Assembly: GCA_016124955.1 (NCBI GenBank)
Contig: WGMR01000005.1
Location: 1 to 64,000 of the forward strand
Direction of reading: 5' to 3'
DNA: 64,000 nt
From: Alphaproteobacteria bacterium
Lineage (GTDB): Bacteria; Pseudomonadota; Alphaproteobacteria; UBA9219; RFNS01
Part shown: positions 22,395 through 31,649 of the stretch, piece after piece
How positions within the stretch are numbered: position 1 is the stretch's first letter
How the letters are laid out: every line of letters starts with the position of its first letter
The notes under the pieces: generated by a model
Seen by the model: the letters and a program-made list of their open reading frames with translations, nothing else
Database searches by the model: none
What the model was told of the DNA's origin: nothing
Program-made: the position numbers and the translations under genes

Positions 22395-22613
22395 ATGAAC
22401 CGTTCAACCCTTATGCGTGCCCTGATGGGCGTTATCGTGGTGGCGGGTGCGCTCGGCATCCTCGATATCTGGTTCGATATTTTCTCGCGCGAAGTGTTCG
22501 GTAAATTCCTGCTTACCTGCATCATCGTTGCGGGCGTTATCGCGGCCGTGCTCGCGATCCGCAACGATATCGACGACGAAGACCGCAAGAAAAAAGACGG
22601 GTACCTGAACTGA
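22395..22613 (+). CDS. Small two-helix membrane protein
   Basis: A 72-residue hypothetical protein with two hydrophobic segments ([19 protein letters not shown] and [17 protein letters not shown]) and a charged tail [14 protein letters not shown] do not recognise it. A GGAGG site precedes ATG 22395, and its last base is the first base of the leuD start codon (TGATG), so it is embedded in the leu operon. Confidence 0.6.
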   Translation: MNRSTLMRALMGVIVVAGALGILDIWFDIFSREVFGKFLLTCIIVAGVIAAVLAIRNDIDDEDRKKKDGYLN

Positions 22614-23236
22614 TGAAACCTTTCACCGTATTGACCGGGGTTGCCGCGCCGATGGCGCTGATGAATGTCGATACCGACATGATCATCCCCAAGCAATTCC
22701 TGAAAACCATCAAGCGCACGGGGTTGGGCAAGTTTCTGTTCAACGACATGCGCTTCACGCCGGACGGCAAGGAAGTGCCGGATTTCGTGCTCAACAAGCC
22801 TGCCTACCGCAAGGCCGAGATATTGGTGGCGGGCGCGAATTTCGGGTGCGGTTCAAGCCGCGAACATGCGCCGTGGGCTTTGCTCGATTTCGGCATCCGC
22901 TGCGTGATCGCGCCGTCTTTCGCCGATATTTTCTACAATAACTGCTTCAAGAACGGTATTTTGCCGATCGTGCTGCCGCAGGCGGATATCGACAAGCTGA
23001 TGGACGATGCTTCGCGCGGCGCCAATGCGGCCGTGACGATCGATCTGGAAAAGCTGGAAATCCGCGGCCCCGATGGCGGCTGCATCAAGTTCGAGGTGGA
23101 TGCCTTCCGCCGCGATTGCCTGCTAAGGGGGCTTGACGATATCGGCCTGACGGAAAAGCACGTAAGCGAGATTGAATCCTTTGAAAACCGGCAGCGGCAG
23201 GAACGCCCCTGGTTCTGGAACAAGAAAGCGTCCTGA
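22613..23236 (+). CDS. leuD: 3-isopropylmalate dehydratase, small subunit
   Basis: A 207-residue swivel-domain partner of LeuC. Segments [33 protein letters not shown] and [14 protein letters not shown] are diagnostic. Together with leuC and leuB it covers steps two and three of leucine synthesis; leuA is not in the window. Confidence 0.97.
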   Translation: MKPFTVLTGVAAPMALMNVDTDMIIPKQFLKTIKRTGLGKFLFNDMRFTPDGKEVPDFVLNKPAYRKAEILVAGANFGCGSSREHAPWALLDFGIRCVIAPSFADIFYNNCFKNGILPIVLPQADIDKLMDDASRGANAAVTIDLEKLEIRGPDGGCIKFEVDAFRRDCLLRGLDDIGLTEKHVSEIESFENRQRQERPWFWNKKAS

Positions 23237-23249
23237 GGTAGCGAAAAGC

Positions 23250-24356
23250 ATGAGCGCGAAGAAAATCCTTCTTCTTCCCGGTGACGGGATCGGCCCCGAA
23301 GCCATGGGTGTGACCCGTAAGGTTATCGAATGGTTTGGCGCAAAACGCGGGTTGAAGTTTGAAATTTCCGAACGTCCCGTCGGCGGCGCTTCGATCGATG
23401 CGCATGGCGAGCCGGTGACGGATGCTGCGCTGGCCGAAGCGAAAGCGGCTGATGCCGTGCTGCTGGGCGCCGTAGGCGGCCCGAAATGGGACAAGGTCGA
23501 TTACAAAATCCGGCCCGAAGCCGGCCTGCTGCGCTTGCGCAAGGAGCTGGATTTGTTCGCCAACCTGCGTCCCGCGCTGGTGTTCGATGCGTTGCTCGAT
23601 GCCTCGACCCTGAAGCCGGAAATCGTGCGCGGGCTTGATATCATGATCGTGCGCGAATTGACGGGCGGCGTTTATTTCGGCGAACCGCGCGGCATCACCG
23701 ATCTTGGCAGCGGCAACCGCCGCGGCGTGAATACACAAGTTTATACAACCCCGGAAATCCACCGCGTCGCGCGCGTGGCGTTCGAACTGGCGCGCAAGCG
23801 CGGCAACCGCGTCTGTTCGTGCGAAAAGGGCAATGTGATGGAATCGGGCCGCTTGTGGCGCGAAGACGTTACGGCGCTGCATGCGGCCGAATATAAGGAT
23901 GTGGAATTGACGCATATGTACGCCGATAACGCGGCGATGCAGCTTTTGCGCAATCCGCGCCAGTTCGATGTGATCGTCACCGATAATCTGTTCGGCGATA
24001 TTTTGTCGGACGAAGCCGCGATGCTTACGGGTTCGCTCGGCATGCTGCCTTCCGCCTCGCTCGGCGCAGCGCATGCGAACGGCAAGCGCCTCGCCATGTA
24101 CGAGCCGGTGCACGGTTCCGCGCCCGATATCGCGGGGCAGGATAAGGCCAACCCGCTGGCCACGATTCTCAGCTTCGGCATGATGTTGCGTTATTCGTTC
24201 GATCTGGGCAGCGAGGCCGATTTGCTTGAAGGCGCGGTCAAAAAGCTGTTGGATGAAGGCGTGCGCACCGGCGATATCGCTGCTCCCGGTACAAAGCCCG
24301 TCGGCACGCAGGCGATGGGCGCGGCATTGCTTAAGATGCTGGAAAAGCTTATCTAG
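23250..24356 (+). CDS. leuB: 3-isopropylmalate dehydrogenase
   Basis: A 368-residue NAD-dependent decarboxylating dehydrogenase. [14 protein letters not shown] at the N-terminus, the substrate loop [17 protein letters not shown], and [43 protein letters not shown] and [13 protein letters not shown] are all present. Start ATG 23250 is chosen because the family begins with this motif; the open frame upstream lies in the end of leuD. Separated from lepA by only five bases. Confidence 0.97.
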   Translation: MSAKKILLLPGDGIGPEAMGVTRKVIEWFGAKRGLKFEISERPVGGASIDAHGEPVTDAALAEAKAADAVLLGAVGGPKWDKVDYKIRPEAGLLRLRKELDLFANLRPALVFDALLDASTLKPEIVRGLDIMIVRELTGGVYFGEPRGITDLGSGNRRGVNTQVYTTPEIHRVARVAFELARKRGNRVCSCEKGNVMESGRLWREDVTALHAAEYKDVELTHMYADNAAMQLLRNPRQFDVIVTDNLFGDILSDEAAMLTGSLGMLPSASLGAAHANGKRLAMYEPVHGSAPDIAGQDKANPLATILSFGMMLRYSFDLGSEADLLEGAVKKLLDEGVRTGDIAAPGTKPVGTQAMGAALLKMLEKLI

Positions 24357-24361
24357 TATCC

Positions 24362-26167
24362 ATGTTTCCCAAAGAACGCATCCGCAACTTCGCCATCATC
24401 GCCCATATCGATCATGGCAAATCCACGCTGGCCGACCGGCTGATCGAGCGTTGCGGCGGCTTGGAAACGCGCGAGATGCGCGAACAGATCCTCGATAGCA
24501 TGGATATCGAGCGCGAGCGCGGCATCACCATCAAGGCGCAAACTGTCCGTCTCGGCTACAAAGCAAAAGATGGCGAGCTCTATCAGCTCAATCTGATGGA
24601 CACGCCGGGCCATGTCGATTTCGCCTACGAAGTCAGCCGCAGCCTCGCGGCTTGCGAAGGTTCCATCCTTGTGGTCGATGCCTCGCAGGGCGTTGAGGCG
24701 CAAACGCTGGCGAACGTCTATCAGGCGCTCGATAACCACCATGAAATCGTGCCGGTTCTGAACAAGATCGATCTGCCCGCGGCGGAGCCGGAGCGCGTGA
24801 AAAGCCAGATTGAGGATGTGATCGGTATTGATGCATCCGATGCCGTGCCGATCTCGGCCAAAACCGGGCAGGGTATCGATGAAGTGCTCGAAGCCATTGT
24901 TACCCGGCTGCCGCCGCCCAAGGGCGATCCGGCCACGCCGCTCAAGGCGCTGCTGGTCGATAGCTGGTATGACAGCTATCTCGGGGTCGTCGTGCTGGTG
25001 CGCGTGATCGATGGTGTTTTGAAAAAAGGGCTGAAGGCCCGCTTCATGGCCACGGGGGCGGCGCGGGAAATCGACCGCGTCGGCGTCTTTGCGCCCAAGA
25101 AGCTTGAGGTGGACGAACTTGGACCCGGCGAAGTCGGCTTCATTACCGCCGGTATCAAGCAAATTGCCGATACCAAGGTGGGCGACACCATCACGGAAGA
25201 CCGCCGCCCGGCTGATAAGCCGCTGGCCGGCTTTAAGCCTTCTGTCCCCGTCGTGTTCTGCGGTCTGTTCCCGACCGATTCATCGCAGTTCGAGCATTTG
25301 CGTGAATCGCTCGGTAAGCTCGCGCTGAACGACGCCAGTTTTCAATACGAGGCGGAAACCTCGGCCGCGCTGGGTTACGGGTTCCGCTGCGGATTCCTCG
25401 GGTTGCTGCATCTCGAAATTATCCAGGAGCGGCTTGAGCGCGAATTCAACCTCGATCTCATTACCACCGCGCCTTCGGTCATTTATCATATGCATCTTAC
25501 GAACGGGGATTTGCTGCAATTACACAACCCTGCCGATATGCCGGACCCCGTGAAGATTGACCGTATCGAGGAACCCTGGATCAAAGCCACGGTATTCACG
25601 CCCGATGAACATCTCGGCAGCATTCTTGCGCTCTGCAACGATCGCCGCGGCGAGCAAATTGATCTGACATATGTCGGTAGCCGTGCAATGCTTGTGTATC
25701 GCTTGCCGCTTAATGAAGTGGTATTCGATTTCTACGACCGGCTGAAATCCATCAGCCGGGGCTATGCCAGTTTCGATTATGTGATCGACGAATACCGCGA
25801 AGGCGATCTTGTGAAGATGGGTATTCTTGTGAACGGCGAGGCGGTGGATGCGCTTTCCTCGGTCGTGCATCGCGGCACGGCGGAAAAGCGCGGGCGCCAG
25901 CTGTGCGAACGGCTGAAAACATTGATACCGCGGCAATTGTTCAAAATCGCGATTCAGGCCGCGATCGGCGACAAGATCATCGCGCGCGAAGACGTTTCCG
26001 CGATCCGCAAGGACGTGACGGCGAAATGCTACGGCGGCGACGTTTCGCGCAAGCGCAAATTGCTGGACAAGCAGAAAGAAGGCAAGAAGCGCATGAAGCA
26101 GTTCGGGCAGGTCGAAATCCCGCAATCCGCCTTCATCGCCGCGCTGCGCATGGACGATAATAAATAA
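24362..26167 (+). CDS. lepA: Elongation factor 4 (LepA)
   Basis: A 601-residue ribosome-binding GTPase thought to back-translocate or rescue stalled ribosomes and to assist 30S assembly. G1 [10 protein letters not shown]2 [11 protein letters not shown]3 DTPGHVDF, G4 NKIDLP. LepA-specific C-terminal domain ends with [18 protein letters not shown] and a short tail. It may share a transcript with leuB. Confidence 0.97.
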   Translation: MFPKERIRNFAIIAHIDHGKSTLADRLIERCGGLETREMREQILDSMDIERERGITIKAQTVRLGYKAKDGELYQLNLMDTPGHVDFAYEVSRSLAACEGSILVVDASQGVEAQTLANVYQALDNHHEIVPVLNKIDLPAAEPERVKSQIEDVIGIDASDAVPISAKTGQGIDEVLEAIVTRLPPPKGDPATPLKALLVDSWYDSYLGVVVLVRVIDGVLKKGLKARFMATGAAREIDRVGVFAPKKLEVDELGPGEVGFITAGIKQIADTKVGDTITEDRRPADKPLAGFKPSVPVVFCGLFPTDSSQFEHLRESLGKLALNDASFQYEAETSAALGYGFRCGFLGLLHLEIIQERLEREFNLDLITTAPSVIYHMHLTNGDLLQLHNPADMPDPVKIDRIEEPWIKATVFTPDEHLGSILALCNDRRGEQIDLTYVGSRAMLVYRLPLNEVVFDFYDRLKSISRGYASFDYVIDEYREGDLVKMGILVNGEAVDALSSVVHRGTAEKRGRQLCERLKTLIPRQLFKIAIQAAIGDKIIAREDVSAIRKDVTAKCYGGDVSRKRKLLDKQKEGKKRMKQFGQVEIPQSAFIAALRMDDNK

Positions 26168-26176
26168 GAGGCTTTC

Positions 26177-26938
26177 ATGGACCGCTTTGCCGAAGCTGCT
26201 TTCTATTACAAGTATCGTCCGGCATGGCCTGAAGATCTGATTGCCGAGCTGGCGCGTGTCGTGAATACGTCACGGAATGAAGGTATTTGCTGGGATATCG
26301 GTGCCGGCACGGGGTCGCTTACTATCCCGCTTTCCCGCCATTTCCGCGTTGTGCATGCGGTCGAGCCTTCCGTTCCCATGTTAGCCGAACTTGAAAAAGA
26401 TGCTGCGGCGGGTGAGGGCAAGATCGTCATTCACCGCCTGTCGGACAAGGATTTGCCCGCCAATCTGCCATCGTTTAACCTGGCGGTGTTTGGGCGTTCA
26501 TTTCACTGGATGGATCGCAATCGCCTTCTCGATGTCATGTACGATATGACTTTGCCCGGCGGCGCTGTCGCCATTCTCAGCGATGCATCTTATGATCAGG
26601 ATTCCGAGCCGTGGCAAAGCGCAACGCGTGATGTTATGAAACGTTATGTCGGGGAAATTGGTTGGGACAAACCGCAAGACTGGCTGCCGCATAAAGAGCT
26701 TCTGGCAAGCAGGAATGATTGGCGCATGACCGACATAAGCCGTACCGTGCGACGGCATGCAACGGTCGAGGAAATCGTAAACCGGTGCCTGTCCTATTCT
26801 TGGTGTGCGCCCTCCGCGCTTGGCGAAAAATGTGAAGAGTTTGTTGAAACAATGCGTTCCGAGTTATCAGGCCATGCACAAGAAGGCCTGTTGCACGAAA
26901 ACGCTGAAATCACGGCATTGCTGCTAAGACCGGTTTAA
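26177..26938 (+). CDS. Class I SAM-dependent methyltransferase
   Basis: A 253-residue putative methyltransferase. Motif I is WDIGAGTGSLTIPLS at about residues 38-52; VHAVEPSVPML supplies the acidic residue after strand 2, and NLAVFGRSFHWM is the post-II region. The start EAAFYYKYRPAWP resembles the family of small-molecule methyltransferases with an N-terminal YxxxRP motif. The substrate is unknown. Codon use is slightly more AT-rich than in lepA, which ends nine bases upstream, so acquisition by transfer is possible. Confidence 0.78.
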   Translation: MDRFAEAAFYYKYRPAWPEDLIAELARVVNTSRNEGICWDIGAGTGSLTIPLSRHFRVVHAVEPSVPMLAELEKDAAAGEGKIVIHRLSDKDLPANLPSFNLAVFGRSFHWMDRNRLLDVMYDMTLPGGAVAILSDASYDQDSEPWQSATRDVMKRYVGEIGWDKPQDWLPHKELLASRNDWRMTDISRTVRRHATVEEIVNRCLSYSWCAPSALGEKCEEFVETMRSELSGHAQEGLLHENAEITALLLRPV

Positions 26939-26943
26939 CGCGT

Positions 26944-27588
26944 CTACGCCACCCGGTAATATCCCTTCATCGCGACGCTGGAGCCGAATTTTTCGGCGCG
27001 CGCTTGGTCGTAAACCAGCCGCCCGGGGTTTTGCTTTACATAAGCGTCGATCGCCTCCATCGGGCCGGGGCCGTGTTCGGGCCGCACAAGGTGGCCGTTG
27101 ACGATGGTATCTTCCACGATCAGGTAATCGCCGCTGCGCAGGAACGGAACGTGCGCCGCAAGCTCGCGCGCCACATGCTGCGCGCTGTGGTCGGCATCGA
27201 GGATCAGGAAAAGCGGCCCGCGCGGCTCGGGGATCTGGCGGTAAACGCTGGCGGCCACGTCGGTCGCGCCGCTGTCGGCCTTGAGCCATACGAGGTTTGG
27301 CACGGCGGTATGATCGAGCTGCCATTCGGCCATCGGGTCAATGGTGAAAACCTTTCCCTTGCGGCCGAGATTGGTGAACAGATCGGCAAAAAACAGCGCC
27401 GAGCCGCCGTGGCGCGTGCCGGTTTCCACAATCCATTCGATTTTATGTTCGCAGATGATTTCCTGGTAATTCCACATGTCCGGCGGGTATTTCAGCGTGC
27501 GCACGCCGCGATAGCTCATGTGCTTCCATACGTTGGTTTCGTGGAACCAACGCAGGTAGTCCCATGCCGGGCCGGTCGGTTGTGTCAT
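26944..27588 (-). CDS. CmcI-like methyltransferase/hydroxylase family protein
   Basis: A 214-residue protein of the cephalosporin hydroxylase (CmcI) family. IVETGTRHGGSALFFADL at about residues 52-69 is the SAM-binding glycine-rich loop, FTIDP follows strand 2, and FLILDADHSAQHV contains the metal-binding Asp-x-Asp-His of the family. Members are mostly O-methyltransferases acting on sugars or natural products, often in polysaccharide loci. It overlaps the following epimerase gene by four bases, suggesting a joint sugar-modifying role. Family call good, substrate unknown. Confidence 0.75.
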   Translation of the reverse strand: MTQPTGPAWDYLRWFHETNVWKHMSYRGVRTLKYPPDMWNYQEIICEHKIEWIVETGTRHGGSALFFADLFTNLGRKGKVFTIDPMAEWQLDHTAVPNLVWLKADSGATDVAASVYRQIPEPRGPLFLILDADHSAQHVARELAAHVPFLRSGDYLIVEDTIVNGHLVRPEHGPGPMEAIDAYVKQNPGRLVYDQARAEKFGSSVAMKGYYRVA

Positions 27589-28463
27589 GCGCTTTTCTCC
27601 GGTGCCAGTGCCTGCAGTCCTTCACGGTAGGTAGGGTATTTCAGCTTTATGTGCAACGCCTGTTTGATGCGGTCGTTCCGCACCTTCCGGCTTTCGGCGT
27701 AAAACCCGCGCGCCATGGGGGACATGGCGGCCTCGGCTTCCGCCAGCGGCACCAGCGGCGGCGGCTCCATGCCCAGAAGTTCGGCGGCGTATGCCACCAT
27801 CTCATGCCCCGGCGCGGGCTGGTCGTCGGCGAGGTTATAGATCGCGCCCGGCTCGGGCCGGTTCATCGAAGCGCACAACACCTGCACGATATCTTCAACA
27901 TGGATGCGGTTGAAGATATGTCCCGGTTTGTCGATGCGCGTGGCCGTGCCGCGTTGCAGGTTTTCAAGTGCGTTGCGGCCGGGCCCATAAATTCCGGCAA
28001 TGCGGAATGTGTGCACGGGCACGCCGTATTCCTGCAACCCGCGCCAGCGGTTTTCGGCTTCCAGCCGCGCGCGGCCGTTTTCGCCGCCGGGCGCAGGGGG
28101 CGTTTGCTCGTCAACCCAGCCGCCTTGCCGGTCGCCATATATGCCGGTGCTGGAAAGATAGCCGAACCATTTCATTTGCGGCGCGTGGCCGACGATATCG
28201 CAATCATGGATATCGAAAACCGGGTCGCCGAACCTGTCGGGCGGGATGCTGTGCAGGATGTAATCCGCCCCCGCCAGCGTGGCGGGCAGCGCCCTGATGC
28301 CCTGGCCGCGGTCGAACAGATAGCCTTCGATACCGAGCCGCTCAAGGTCGCGCAGCTTGCTTTCGCGCCGCGTTGTGCCGGCCACATCCCAGCCGTAACT
28401 TCTTAGCTGACCGGCCAGCGCCAGTGCGGTATAACCAAGGCCGAAGATGAAAATGCGTGCCAT
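27585..28463 (-). CDS. NAD(P)-dependent epimerase/SDR family protein
   Basis: A 292-residue extended-SDR protein. The N-terminal FIFGLGYTALALAGQL is a dinucleotide-binding Gly motif (GxGYxG-like, similar to YeeZ). LSSTGIYGDRQGGWVDE contains the catalytic Ser/Tyr region, but the usual YxxxK is replaced by a divergent segment. FRIAGIYGPGRN is the conserved substrate-side motif. It is transcribed with the CmcI-like gene, and divergent from the TPR protein gene. The reaction is unknown. Confidence 0.75.
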   Translation of the reverse strand: MARIFIFGLGYTALALAGQLRSYGWDVAGTTRRESKLRDLERLGIEGYLFDRGQGIRALPATLAGADYILHSIPPDRFGDPVFDIHDCDIVGHAPQMKWFGYLSSTGIYGDRQGGWVDEQTPPAPGGENGRARLEAENRWRGLQEYGVPVHTFRIAGIYGPGRNALENLQRGTATRIDKPGHIFNRIHVEDIVQVLCASMNRPEPGAIYNLADDQPAPGHEMVAYAAELLGMEPPPLVPLAEAEAAMSPMARGFYAESRKVRNDRIKQALHIKLKYPTYREGLQALAPEKSA

Positions 28464-28481
28464 GACGGAGCCACTCTAGGC

Positions 28482-29150
28482 ATGAAAACACCCGCGCTCA
28501 AGCATATACATGGCCTTTCTGCGCTGTGCCTTATCGCCGCCTTTACGGCGCCGGCGCTTGCCGCGCCGCCGTCGCAACAGCTGCAGGATTGCCTGAAGCG
28601 CAGCGAAGAAGCGCCGGACGAAGCCTATGCCGCCGCCCTTGTGTGGGAAAAACAGGGCAAGGGCGGGCGCGAAGCGTCCACCTGCCTCGCGATGGCGGAA
28701 TTCAATCGCGGCAACTTTGCCGAAGCTGCGCCGCGCCTTGCCGCGCTGGCGGCGGGGGAGAAGGATGCGGCAAAGGCTGCCGCGATCTTTAACCGCGCAG
28801 GCTGGGCGTGGGTGCGCGCGGGCATGGCCGAAAAAGCGGAAGCGCAATTTTCCAGCGCGATCGAAAAGGCGCCGGACGATCCGGTCAACTGGACCGATCG
28901 CGCCGTCGCCGCGATGGACGGCGAGCGTTACTGGGATGCGCTTGATGATCTGAAACAGGCCATCAAGCTCGATAAAACCTCGGCCGACGCCTATGCGTGG
29001 CGCGCCAGCGTGTGGGACAAGCTCGGCAACGGCACCAATGCCCGGCTTGATGCCGAAGCGGCCCTTGGCCGCGACCCGAAGCAGGCGCTCGCGCGGCAAT
29101 TGTATGAAAAGTATCCGCGCAAAAAGGCGCAGGAAGCGGCGGCGGAATGA
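28482..29150 (+). CDS. Exported TPR protein
   Basis: A 222-residue protein with a signal peptide (hydrophobic LSALCLIAAFTAPALA, cleavage probably after ALA near residue 27) and three to four tetratricopeptide repeats, for example AAIFNRAGWAWVRAGMAEKA and NWTDRAVAAMDGERYWDAL. Probably a periplasmic scaffold. Its stop overlaps the start of gluQ by four bases, although no functional link is evident. Confidence 0.75.
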   Translation: MKTPALKHIHGLSALCLIAAFTAPALAAPPSQQLQDCLKRSEEAPDEAYAAALVWEKQGKGGREASTCLAMAEFNRGNFAEAAPRLAALAAGEKDAAKAAAIFNRAGWAWVRAGMAEKAEAQFSSAIEKAPDDPVNWTDRAVAAMDGERYWDALDDLKQAIKLDKTSADAYAWRASVWDKLGNGTNARLDAEAALGRDPKQALARQLYEKYPRKKAQEAAAE

Positions 29151-30004
29151 CAACCGTAACCCGTTTCGCACCCAGCCCCACGGGGCATCTGCATCTCGGT
29201 CACGCCTATTCGGCGCTCTATGCCGCGCAAGCGGCGCAGCAGGCGGGCGGAAAGTTCTTGCTGCGCATTGAAGATATTGACCCGACCCGTTGCCGCCCGA
29301 ACTACACCGAAGATCTGCTCGAAGATCTCGCCTGGCTCGGGCTGGTATGGGAATACCCGGTGCGCAATCAATCGAAACATATGGCGGATTACGAAGCCGC
29401 GCTGAACCGGCTGCGCGGCATGGGGCTTATCTATCCATGCTTTTGCACCCGCAGGGAGATAGAGGCCGAAGTTGCCGCCGCTGGCCACGCGCCGCACCTG
29501 CCATCCCGTGGGGGGCCCGACGGGGCCGTCTATCCCGGCATTTGCCGCGGCATGGATGCAGCGGAAGCCGATATACGCATCAAAAGCGGGGACGGGCACA
29601 GCTTCCGGCTCGATATGGAAAAGGCCGCCGCCATGACCGGGCCGCTTGTTTGGCAGGATCGCGAACGCGATACCGTAACCGCGCAGCCGCAGGATTTCGG
29701 CGATATCGTGCTGGCGCGCAAGGAAACGCCAACCTCATACCACCTTAGCGTTACGGTTGATGACGCGTTGCAGGGCGTTACGCTGGTGACGCGCGGGGAA
29801 GATTTGCTGCGCGCGACCGATATCCACCGTTTGCTGCAGGCGCTTCTTGGCTACGAAACGCCGGCCTATGACCATCACAAGATGCTTTCAAACCGGGAGG
29901 GGGAGCGTCTTTCGAAACGCGATGGCGCGCTTACGCTGCGCCAGTTGCGTGCCGCCGGTCATTCGGCGGCGGAAGTGCGCGCCATGGCTGGTTTTGGCGG
30001 CTGA
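29147..30004 (+). CDS. gluQ: Glutamyl-Q tRNA(Asp) synthetase
   Basis: A 285-residue truncated glutamyl-tRNA synthetase paralogue without an anticodon-binding domain. It attaches glutamate to queuosine in tRNA-Asp. HIGH-type motif HLHLGHAYSALYA at about residues 14-26, RIEDIDPTR, a zinc-type Cys pair in YPCFCTRREIE with a further Cys in YPGICRG, and the KMSKS-type RLSKRDG near 256. Full-length GltX would be about 470 residues, so the short length is diagnostic. The last 46 bases overlap the convergent Nudix gene. Confidence 0.9.
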   Translation: MTTVTRFAPSPTGHLHLGHAYSALYAAQAAQQAGGKFLLRIEDIDPTRCRPNYTEDLLEDLAWLGLVWEYPVRNQSKHMADYEAALNRLRGMGLIYPCFCTRREIEAEVAAAGHAPHLPSRGGPDGAVYPGICRGMDAAEADIRIKSGDGHSFRLDMEKAAAMTGPLVWQDRERDTVTAQPQDFGDIVLARKETPTSYHLSVTVDDALQGVTLVTRGEDLLRATDIHRLLQALLGYETPAYDHHKMLSNREGERLSKRDGALTLRQLRAAGHSAAEVRAMAGFGG

Positions 30005-30852
30005 CGGTTTAGTCCGATCGCAAGTGCCTCATATTCCGGTTCGTCGCGTGCGATGATGCCGTGGCGCATCAGAAAATCTATTTGCACCAGATTGACGTTG
30101 AATTTGAATTTATCGGTATCGCGCACAATTGCCATCACTTCGGGCGCGGGCAAAAGATGGAAGGCGGCCACTTCGCCGTCACGGTTTTGCGGCACGAAGC
30201 TTTCCGGCAATTCAAGGTCATAGATAAACAGCGTGTCTTGCCGCAGGCCCTCGGCCTGTTCGTACAAATAGCTGATATCGCCTGCGGCAATGGCTTTGCC
30301 GGCCATTTCCGGGCTCATGCCGGCTTCTTCGGCCGCTTCCTTGCGCAAATTTTCCTCGGTCGTCAGGCCAAAGGGCTGCCCGCCGCCGATGATGTTATCG
30401 AACTTGCCGGGCGCCACAAACCTGTCGGCGGCGCGTTCGCCCAGCCAAATATGCAATGCACCGTGCTTGCGCACGAAGCCGTTCACATGCACGCCCCAGC
30501 TATGGGTGCCGAACCATGGTACGGCAGCGCGATCGAGCACGGCGAGCGGCTCGGCTTCATAGGCGGTTGTTACAGGGTAATATTCGCCGCGCATTTGCGG
30601 TGGCGGCGTTTGGCGCGCGGCGATCAGCGCGGCGGCTTCGGCCAGCGCGGCAGTGCGTTCCTTGAAGTTGTCGAGCTTTTCCGAAAGCGCGATGCCGTTG
30701 CCGGAAGCCGTAAAATTTTGTCCGCTTGATGCAAGCATGTCTGCCAGCGTTTCACGCATCCAGCCGACTTGTGCGCCCGCCACTATAAAGGGGCGGTATG
30801 GCTTCAGATCATGCTTGTTGCAGGCGGAAATGTGGCGGAGAAAACCGGGCAT
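29959..30852 (-). CDS. DUF4743 and Nudix domain hydrolase
   Basis: A 297-residue protein with an N-terminal DUF4743 region and a C-terminal Nudix fold. The Nudix helix region reads GGGQPFGLTTEENLRKEAAE followed by EAG; the first Arg of the standard box is Lys, a pattern typical of this branch, which is related to yeast YJR142W and the Nudix half of plant/fungal thiamine-pyrophosphate-like hydrolases. It starts four bases behind sdhB and is probably co-transcribed with the sdh operon. Its 3' end runs 46 bases antisense into gluQ. Substrate unknown. Confidence 0.82.
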   Translation of the reverse strand: MPGFLRHISACNKHDLKPYRPFIVAGAQVGWMRETLADMLASSGQNFTASGNGIALSEKLDNFKERTAALAEAAALIAARQTPPPQMRGEYYPVTTAYEAEPLAVLDRAAVPWFGTHSWGVHVNGFVRKHGALHIWLGERAADRFVAPGKFDNIIGGGQPFGLTTEENLRKEAAEEAGMSPEMAGKAIAAGDISYLYEQAEGLRQDTLFIYDLELPESFVPQNRDGEVAAFHLLPAPEVMAIVRDTDKFKFNVNLVQIDFLMRHGIIARDEPEYEALAIGLNRQPPKPAMARTSAAE

Positions 30853-30856
30853 AATC

Positions 30857-31639
30857 TCAGGATTGCCGCTCCGCCATCATTTGCTTCATTTCCCCGATCG
30901 CCTTCGCGGGGTTCAGCCCCTTGGGGCAGGTGTTGGTGCAATTCATGATCGTGTGGCAGCGATAGAGCCGGAACGGATCTTCAAGCTCGTCAAGCCGCTC
31001 GCCCGCCATTTCGTCGCGCGTGTCGATCACCCAGCGATAGGCCTGCAAAAGCACGGCGGGGCCGAGATAGCGGTCGCTGTTCCACCAATAGCTCGGGCAG
31101 CTGGTCGAACAACAGAAGCACAGAATGCATTCATATGCGCCATCGAGCTTCGCGCGTTCTTCGGGCGATTGCAGCCGCTCGCGGTCCGGCGGCGGCGGGG
31201 TCTGGCTTTGCAGCCACGGCTTGATCGAAGCGTACTGCGCGTAAATTTGCGTCAGATCGGGCACCAGGTCTTTCACAACCGGCATATGCGGCAGCGGATA
31301 GACCTTGGCGGTGCCGCTGATTTCGTCGATGTGTTTCAGGCAAGCAAGCGTGTTGGTGCCGTCCACATTCATGGCGCAGCTGCCGCAAATGCCTTCGCGG
31401 CAGGAACGGCGGAAGGTCAGCGTGCTGTCGATATCGTTTTTGATATGGATTAGCGCGTCCAGCACCATCGGCCCGCATTTATCGAGATCGATCGTGTAGT
31501 CATCGACGCGCGGGTTTTCGCTGTCGTCGGGGCTCCAGCGGTAGATGCTGAAGGTCTTGGTGCGCGTCGCGCCTTCGGGCGCGGGGTAGCTTTTGCCTTT
31601 CTTGACCTTGGAATTTTTAGGCAATGTGAATTCAACCAT
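30857..31639 (-). CDS. sdhB: Succinate dehydrogenase iron-sulfur subunit
   Basis: A 260-residue electron-transfer subunit of complex II. [2Fe-2S] ligands in [12 protein letters not shown] with a later Cys in ACLKH; [4Fe-4S] in [11 protein letters not shown]; [3Fe-4S] and final ligands in [17 protein letters not shown]. The N-terminal about 20 residues are Lys/Pro-rich. Last core gene of sdhCDAB, ten bases behind sdhA. Confidence 0.97.
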   Translation of the reverse strand: MVEFTLPKNSKVKKGKSYPAPEGATRTKTFSIYRWSPDDSENPRVDDYTIDLDKCGPMVLDALIHIKNDIDSTLTFRRSCREGICGSCAMNVDGTNTLACLKHIDEISGTAKVYPLPHMPVVKDLVPDLTQIYAQYASIKPWLQSQTPPPPDRERLQSPEERAKLDGAYECILCFCCSTSCPSYWWNSDRYLGPAVLLQAYRWVIDTRDEMAGERLDELEDPFRLYRCHTIMNCTNTCPKGLNPAKAIGEMKQMMAERQS

Positions 31640-31649
31640 GGCGGCCCCC

